This document shows positions 59,784-64,000 of a DNA stretch of 64,000 nt, in pieces. Source of the DNA: Stenotrophomonas sp. ESTM1D_MKCIP4_1 (GTDB lineage Bacteria > Pseudomonadota > Gammaproteobacteria > Xanthomonadales > Xanthomonadaceae). The position numbers and the translations under genes are program-made. Numbering within the stretch: the first letter of the stretch is position 1; every line of letters begins with the position of its first letter. The stretch spans positions 296,317 through 360,316 of the forward strand of contig NZ_CP026004.1 in the NCBI RefSeq assembly GCF_003086895.1, read 5' to 3'. Under the pieces are notes generated by a model, which was given only the letters and a program-made list of their open reading frames with translations, was not told where the DNA came from and did no database searches.

Positions 59784-60500
59784 ATGCATACCCCAGTGGC
59801 ACTCGCCCCCGCCGACCCGGCCCCCGCCAGCCGCCTGGCCATGCTCGGCCATGATCTGAACAACGTGCTGCAGGCCGCCGCCGCTGCGATCGGGCTGGCG
59901 TTGCAGGGCGGCCGCCTGGGCCCTGCCGACAGCGCCCTGCTGGATGTGGCAGGCCAGGCGCTGCAGCAGGGCGCGGGCATGGCCCGGCTGTTCCTGGGGC
60001 AGGACATTCCGCGTCCCTGCAGCAGTGACGGGGTGGATCTGGCCGAGCTGGTGCAGGAAATGGAACCGCTGCTGCGCCATGCCATCGCCCCGGACATGCA
60101 GCTGGAACTGGATGCGTGCGCGTTGTCCGGGCGCGTGCAGGTGGACCGCAGTGCACTGCAGCGTGCACTGGTGAACCTGGCACTGAATGCACGCGAAGCG
60201 TGCGCGCCCGGCGCACGGCTGCGCATCAGTACCGACGCCTGCACCCTGGCGGTGGCCGGGCCCGGACGCATCCCCGGCCGCTACGGCATCGTGCGTGTGG
60301 CCGACGATGGCCCCGGTATCGATCCGGCGGTCGCCGCACGCGTGTTCGAGCCCGGCGCCAGCAGCCGCGGGCCGGGGCGTGGCCTGGGCCTGGCCCAGGT
60401 GCGTGCAGCCGTGGAAGCCAGTGGGGGCTTTGTCGATGTGCAGTCGTCGCGCCGCCGCGGTACCTGTTTCCTGCTGGCACTGCCCAGCACCACCGCCTGA
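59784..60500 (+). CDS. sensorless histidine kinase-like protein
   Basis: A 238-residue soluble protein that consists only of a kinase core. The H box is AMLGHDLNNVLQAAAAAIG with His23, followed by LVNLALNAREACAPG (N box), RVADDGPGIDPAV (G1) and GRGLGLAQVRAAVEASGG (G2). The HDLNN form is seen in hybrid kinases of the NtrB-like group. There is no sensor, membrane segment or receiver, so it may act on the lone receiver encoded at 55908. GGAG lies seven bases before ATG 59784. It lies between dps and the bicupin gene in one transcript. Confidence 0.8.
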   Translation: MHTPVALAPADPAPASRLAMLGHDLNNVLQAAAAAIGLALQGGRLGPADSALLDVAGQALQQGAGMARLFLGQDIPRPCSSDGVDLAELVQEMEPLLRHAIAPDMQLELDACALSGRVQVDRSALQRALVNLALNAREACAPGARLRISTDACTLAVAGPGRIPGRYGIVRVADDGPGIDPAVAARVFEPGASSRGPGRGLGLAQVRAAVEASGGFVDVQSSRRRGTCFLLALPSTTA

Positions 60501-60517
60501 TTGCCAGGGAGAACGCC

Positions 60518-61552
60518 ATGCCTGCTTCCCGTCACGTCCGCTCGCTGGCCCACGCCGAACTGGCCCATGCCAGCGCGCTGGGCGAGGTCCGCCGCCTGGA
60601 CGGCACTGCGTTTCCGCTGCTGCAGGGGCTGTCCATCAAGCGCCTGCGCCTGGAGGCCGATGCCATGCGCGAAGCGCACTGGCACGCCAATGCCGATGAA
60701 CTGGCCTATGTCTGCCAGGGCGAGGTACGCGTGCAGGTGATCGACAATGGCGACCAGGTGAGCACCTTCGCCGTATCGCAAGGGCAGATGTTCCACATTC
60801 CCAGCGGCGCACTGCACCTGATCGAGAACCTCGGCCCCGGCCGTGCCGAACTCATCATCGCCTTCAGCCATGCCCACCCGCAGGATTTCGCATTGCAGGC
60901 GGCGTTCGGCGCGATGAGCGATGCGGTGCTGGGCAATACCTTCGATCAGCCGGCCAGCGCCTGGGCGGCGTTGCCCCGTGACACCGGCACCCGCTATCTG
61001 GTGCCGCGCCCGGCCGACCTGCCGCCTCCGCCGGCCGACCACGCCCAGCCGTTGCGCTTCGACGTGGAGGCGCAGTCGGCGCCGGTGACGTTCCCGTACG
61101 GCCATGCGCGCGTGGCACGCAGCCAGTTCTGGCCGGCACTGCGGCACCTGGCCATGTACTCGCTGCAGGTAGGCGAGGACGGTATGCGTGAACCGCACTG
61201 GCATCCGGATACGGCCGAAATGGGCTACGTGCACCGCGGCCATGCCCGCATGACCGTGCTTGACCCCGATGGCAGCGCCGACACCTATCTGCTGTCGCCG
61301 GGGGATGTGTACTTCATTCCGCCGGCGTATCCCCACCAGATCGAGGCACTGGGACAGGACATCCATTTCCTGGTGTTCTTCGACCGGCCGATGCCCGCCG
61401 ACATCGGTTACCGCCTGTGTGGCGCGGCGTTGCCACCGGCTACCCTGGCCGCGACGCTCGGCGTAGCGGTGGAACGGATGCCGCTGCTGCCGGCCACCAC
61501 CGACGACCCGCTGATCGTGGCCCGCCGCAATCCTCTCGATCCCTCCACCTGA
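60518..61552 (+). CDS. bicupin (oxalate-decarboxylase-like) protein
   Basis: A 344-residue protein with two germin-like cupin domains. Domain one (about 40-150) has REAHWHANADELAYVCQGEV and GQMFHIPSGALHLIENLG; domain two (about 220-330) has REPHWHPDTAEMGYVHRGHA and GDVYFIPPAYPHQIEALG. Each supplies the HxH...E...H metal set of Mn-type bicupins such as oxalate decarboxylase. There is no signal peptide. The substrate is not certain; relatives act on oxalate or are simply called cupin proteins. It starts 17 bases after the kinase gene's stop, with AGGGAG upstream. Confidence 0.88.
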   Translation: MPASRHVRSLAHAELAHASALGEVRRLDGTAFPLLQGLSIKRLRLEADAMREAHWHANADELAYVCQGEVRVQVIDNGDQVSTFAVSQGQMFHIPSGALHLIENLGPGRAELIIAFSHAHPQDFALQAAFGAMSDAVLGNTFDQPASAWAALPRDTGTRYLVPRPADLPPPPADHAQPLRFDVEAQSAPVTFPYGHARVARSQFWPALRHLAMYSLQVGEDGMREPHWHPDTAEMGYVHRGHARMTVLDPDGSADTYLLSPGDVYFIPPAYPHQIEALGQDIHFLVFFDRPMPADIGYRLCGAALPPATLAATLGVAVERMPLLPATTDDPLIVARRNPLDPST

Positions 61553-61591
61553 GATCGGTCACCATGGGCGCCTTCCCGGGGAGGCTGTCGC

Positions 61592-62281
61592 ATGCGCGGT
61601 ATCGACTTCAGTTCCTGGCAGGGGGTGCTGTCCACGCTGGCCGGGCTGGTGCTGATCACCCTGCTGGGTGTGGGCATCCGCCTGCTGGTGATGCAGACCC
61701 TGCAGCAGCGTCGCGAACGCGAGAACCGGCAGATCAACGAGCGCCTGCGCACGCTGATGGCCGCCTACAAGACGTTGGGCGGCTCGTTCACGGGCGATCT
61801 GGGCGTGGATCCCACCCATCGGCGTGAACTGCGCCAGCGCGCTCATGAAAGTGGCAGCGACGAACCCGGATCGGATCGCAGCCGGCGCATCCGCGATGCG
61901 GTGGAAGCGGCGCTGTCGGACATTCTCCTGCTGGGCACCGACGAACAGGTGCGGCTGGCAGCGCGTGCCGCCACCGAGCTGGCGCAGGGCCGCCCCGTGC
62001 ACACCCATGAACTGGTGATATCCCTGCGCGACTTCGTGCGCCAGGCGCTCGACCTGGCCCCGGTGCCGGCCGACCTGCAGATCCCACCGCAGGGCCCCAC
62101 GCGACCGGCCGCTGGCGGTGCCGGTGGCAAGGCGCGCGGCGGCGACGGTGAAGCGAAGGGTGGACGCGGCGGTGGTGGGGGTGGGGGTGGCATGGGTGCG
62201 GGCATGGGCGGGCTCGGCCTGGGGGCCGGCGCCGCACTGGGCGCCGGCCATGCCCAGGAAGAAGACCCGGGCGCACGCTGA
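61592..62281 (+). CDS. hypothetical membrane-anchored protein with glycine-rich tail
   Basis: A 229-residue protein, not recognised. It has one N-terminal helix (about residues 13-33, VLSTLAGLVLITLLGVGIRL). A charged helical region (RRERENRQINERLRTLMAAY, then ELRQRAHESGSDEPG) leads to a helical domain of about 90 residues (IRDAVEAALSDILLLGTDEQ, LVISLRDFVRQALDL). A Gly-rich tail (GGGGGGGGMGAGMGGLGLG) completes it. The central domain may be a regulatory or scaffold domain on the cytoplasmic side. It follows the bicupin gene by 39 bases and may share its transcript. Confidence 0.6.
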   Translation: MRGIDFSSWQGVLSTLAGLVLITLLGVGIRLLVMQTLQQRRERENRQINERLRTLMAAYKTLGGSFTGDLGVDPTHRRELRQRAHESGSDEPGSDRSRRIRDAVEAALSDILLLGTDEQVRLAARAATELAQGRPVHTHELVISLRDFVRQALDLAPVPADLQIPPQGPTRPAAGGAGGKARGGDGEAKGGRGGGGGGGGMGAGMGGLGLGAGAALGAGHAQEEDPGAR

Positions 62282-62294
62282 GCCGCGTCGCCGC

Positions 62295-62654
62295 TCAGGG
62301 CAACAGGTCGAGGATCGGCACGAAGCCACCGTAGATCATGCGCGCACCGTCGAAGGGCATCGGATTCTTCGACGGGTCCATCCGTGGGTCTTCCATCATC
62401 TTCTGCATGCCAGCATCGCGCGTGGCCTTGTCCGGCCATTCAATCCAGGAAAACACCACCGTCTCATCCGGCGTGGCCTTCACCGCACCGAAGAAGTCGG
62501 TGGTCTTGCCGGGCGGTACATCGTCACCCCAGCACTCGACCACGCGCAGCGCGCCGTATTCGATGAACACGACGTCACCCATGCGGGCATGGGCCAGGAA
62601 TTTTTCCTTGTTGGCGGTGGGCACCGCCAGGACGAAACCATCGATGTAACTCAT
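62295..62654 (-). CDS. DUF1428 family protein (YbaA-like)
   Basis: A 119-residue protein of the DUF1428/YbaA family, an alpha/beta barrel fold of the dimeric kind. MSYIDGFVLAVPTANKEKFL is the family start, with VVECWGDDVPPGKTTDFFGA and FSWIEWPDKATRDAGMQKMM. The ending MPFDGARMIYGGFVPILDL is also conserved. The function is not known. ATG 62654 has GGAGG six bases upstream. The longer frame to 62723 is not conserved. It converges on the gene at 61592. Confidence 0.92.
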   Translation of the reverse strand: MSYIDGFVLAVPTANKEKFLAHARMGDVVFIEYGALRVVECWGDDVPPGKTTDFFGAVKATPDETVVFSWIEWPDKATRDAGMQKMMEDPRMDPSKNPMPFDGARMIYGGFVPILDLLP

Positions 62655-62930
62655 CGCTTGCCTCCGTGGTGGACCGTGGCGGATCCACGGTCTTGCTGGT
62701 TCGACGAATGAGGGCGTGTGCAATCGACATGCGCGTGGCCATTGGAATGCAGTGCGTGTGCACGCAGCGCGCGCGTATGCCAGAAAGTGCCTGAATCAAG
62801 CCAGAAAATTCAGCAATGCGAAGGCTGCTGTTTTCAGGGAGCGTTGTGGCGGATAACGGAGAATTTACATTCCCGATGCGATGGCGCTCTGGCGCTGCTG
62901 CACAACATAAGAAAGTAAAGGTGTACCCCC

Positions 62931-63503
62931 ATGAAGAATTCGCTGATTGCCCTGGCGCTGGCCGCTGCCCTGCCGTTCACTGCCTCTGCCGCCGAGAACC
63001 TGTCCTACAACTACGCAGAAGCCGACTACGCCAAGACCGACGTTGACGGCGTCAAGGCCGATGGTTGGGGCGTGAAGGGTTCCTACGGCTTCCTGCCGAA
63101 CTTCCATGCTTTCGGTGAGTACAGCCGCCAGGAAATCGACCACACCAACCTGAAGGTTGACCAGTGGAAGATCGGTGCCGGTTACAACGTCGAAATCGCC
63201 CCGTCGAGCGACTTCGTTGCCCGCGTCGCCTACCAGAAGTTCGACCCGAAGCACGGCCTGGATTTCAACGGCTACAGCGCTGAAGCCGGTATCCGCACTG
63301 CCTTCGGCCCGCACGCCGAAGTCTACGGCCTGGTCGGCTACGAAGATTACGCCAAGAAGCACGGCGTCAATCCGGAAGGCCAGTGGTACGGCCGCTTGGG
63401 TGGCCAGGTGAAGCTGAACCAGAACTGGGGCCTGAATGGCGAGCTGAAGATGAACCGCCACGGCGACAAGGAATACACCGTCGGCCCGCGCTTCAGCTGG
63501 TAA
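62931..63503 (+). CDS. ax21: Ax21-type outer-membrane beta-barrel protein
   Basis: A 190-residue protein with a signal peptide (SLIALALAAALPFTASAAEN, cleavage near residue 20). The mature part starts NLSYNYAEADYAKTD and consists of amphipathic strands with Tyr/Gly alternation, ending in FSW, the C-terminal aromatic signal for outer-membrane insertion. The sequence closely matches Xanthomonas Ax21, a small outer-membrane barrel made abundantly and linked to biofilm and motility; earlier claims of a quorum-sensing role were withdrawn. The leader upstream is AT-rich, with a long untranslated part. A terminator follows. Confidence 0.9.
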   Translation: MKNSLIALALAAALPFTASAAENLSYNYAEADYAKTDVDGVKADGWGVKGSYGFLPNFHAFGEYSRQEIDHTNLKVDQWKIGAGYNVEIAPSSDFVARVAYQKFDPKHGLDFNGYSAEAGIRTAFGPHAEVYGLVGYEDYAKKHGVNPEGQWYGRLGGQVKLNQNWGLNGELKMNRHGDKEYTVGPRFSW

Positions 63504-63538
63504 TCGCAGCGGGCGCGTCCGCGCGCCGCACGCGTATC

Positions 63539-63565
63539 AACAGGCCCGGCACTGCCGGGCCTGTT
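63539..63565 (+). terminator. hairpin terminator after ax21
   Basis: AACAGGCCCGGC pairs perfectly with GCCGGGCCTGTT around the loop ACT. The T tract is short, so termination may be partial. Confidence 0.75.
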
Positions 63566-63691
63566 GCGTTATGACGAACCGGAACGACAGGTGACCGGCA
63601 GGCGTGCCGCCGGCGGCATTACAAGAAATTGGATTCCGCTGCTGGGACGGCAGTCCCACGATGAGGATCCTGTCCACCCGGACCTGACGCG

Positions 63692-64000
63692 ATGCCCCCT
63701 GCGCTTCCTCCCCTGCTTCCCGATCGGCCGCGCCGGCTCGCGTTGCTGGATCCGCATCCGGTGCTGCGGCTGGGTGTGGAAGTCCTGTTGAGCCAGCACA
63801 GCGGCGTGCAGGTCTACGCCAGCTATGCCGACCAGGCACCGCTGCTTGCGCTGCTGCAGCGCGACCCACAGGCGGTGGATCTGCTGGTGATCGACGCGTT
63901 GCCGCTGGGCGACCTCGGCGATGGCCTGGCCCTGCTGCGTCAACTGGCGCAGCGCTGGCCACGGCTGCCCGTGCTGGTGCTGTCGGCCCACTGTAATGCC
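63692..64000 (+). CDS. response regulator, N-terminal part (cut by the window edge)
   Basis: An ORF open to the end of the window, 103 codons so far. The start MPPALPPLLPDRPRRLALLD is followed by PHPVLRLGVEVLLSQ and VDLLVIDALPLGDLGDGL, which fits a receiver domain of the RcsB/NarL type, with the phospho-acceptor Asp expected in LVIDALPLG and LPVLVLSA as the fourth strand. The first acidic pair is reduced to a single Asp (LALLDPH). The output domain, probably LuxR-type, lies beyond the window. Confidence 0.7.
   Translation, partial: MPPALPPLLPDRPRRLALLDPHPVLRLGVEVLLSQHSGVQVYASYADQAPLLALLQRDPQAVDLLVIDALPLGDLGDGLALLRQLAQRWPRLPVLVLSAHCNA

Overview
The window is high-GC chromosomal DNA from a gammaproteobacterium of the Xanthomonadaceae, most likely the Stenotrophomonas maltophilia complex. 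The evidence is the many short palindromes that begin with GTAG (the SMAG repeat family known from S. maltophilia), an Ax21-type outer-membrane protein, a DUF3011 secreted protein, and a phoP-phoQ pair typical of the group. It is mostly ordinary chromosome, with one block of foreign-looking DNA at about 28.8-33.0 kb and two arrays built from SMAG repeats.

Layout. 0-2.3 kb: end of a valine-degradation operon (crotonase end, 3-hydroxyisobutyryl-CoA hydrolase, mmsB) closed by a strong terminator. 2.3-7.6 kb: ohr, a cation diffusion facilitator, a SulP anion transporter, an unknown exported protein and dusA. 7.8-10.4 kb: small PepSY-like exported protein, then phoP-phoQ. 10.5-14.3 kb: mtfA peptidase, birA-coaX-SPOR operon and a tRNA-Thr(TGT). 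14.3-17.3 kb: a divergent sirtuin, a PEP mutase/isocitrate lyase family enzyme, a probable frameshifted exported protein, and a small unknown gene preceded by a highly structured leader. 17.9-25.9 kb: DUF3011 protein, arginase, entericidin, CsbD, trpS, a metallo-beta-lactamase-fold hydrolase and an M28 peptidase. 25.9-26.9 kb: a 210-bp tandem array. 26.9-28.6 kb: small membrane protein and a KgtP-like MFS transporter.

28.8-33.0 kb, all on the minus strand and visibly lower in GC: two short ORFs carrying three related peptide modules, two cupin-like proteins with HEAT-like C-termini, and an ABC ATPase/permease pair, tightly packed as one operon. It looks like an undescribed ribosomal-peptide or peptide-export system and is the most interesting locus here.

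33.1-45.0 kb: two DMT transporters (second is rarD), a MacAB-like four-gene efflux operon, a divergent ABC exporter coupled to a DesK/DesR-like two-component system, and a cytochrome b561/catalase-like peroxidase pair. 45.1-46.2 kb: ten SMAG-dimer units arranged in a four-unit higher-order repeat. 46.2-53.7 kb: M17 aminopeptidase, HAD hydrolase, AI-2E-type permease, an ElaB/YqjD-YqjE-like stress membrane cluster, a Deg-type periplasmic protease and a Lys/Ala-rich histone-like protein. 53.7-62.7 kb: MFS exporter, alpha/beta hydrolase, a dense signalling block (lone receiver, FixJ-like regulator, PAS histidine kinase, sensorless kinase) with Dps and a bicupin, and a DUF1428 protein. 62.9-64.0 kb: ax21 and the start of a response regulator cut by the window edge.
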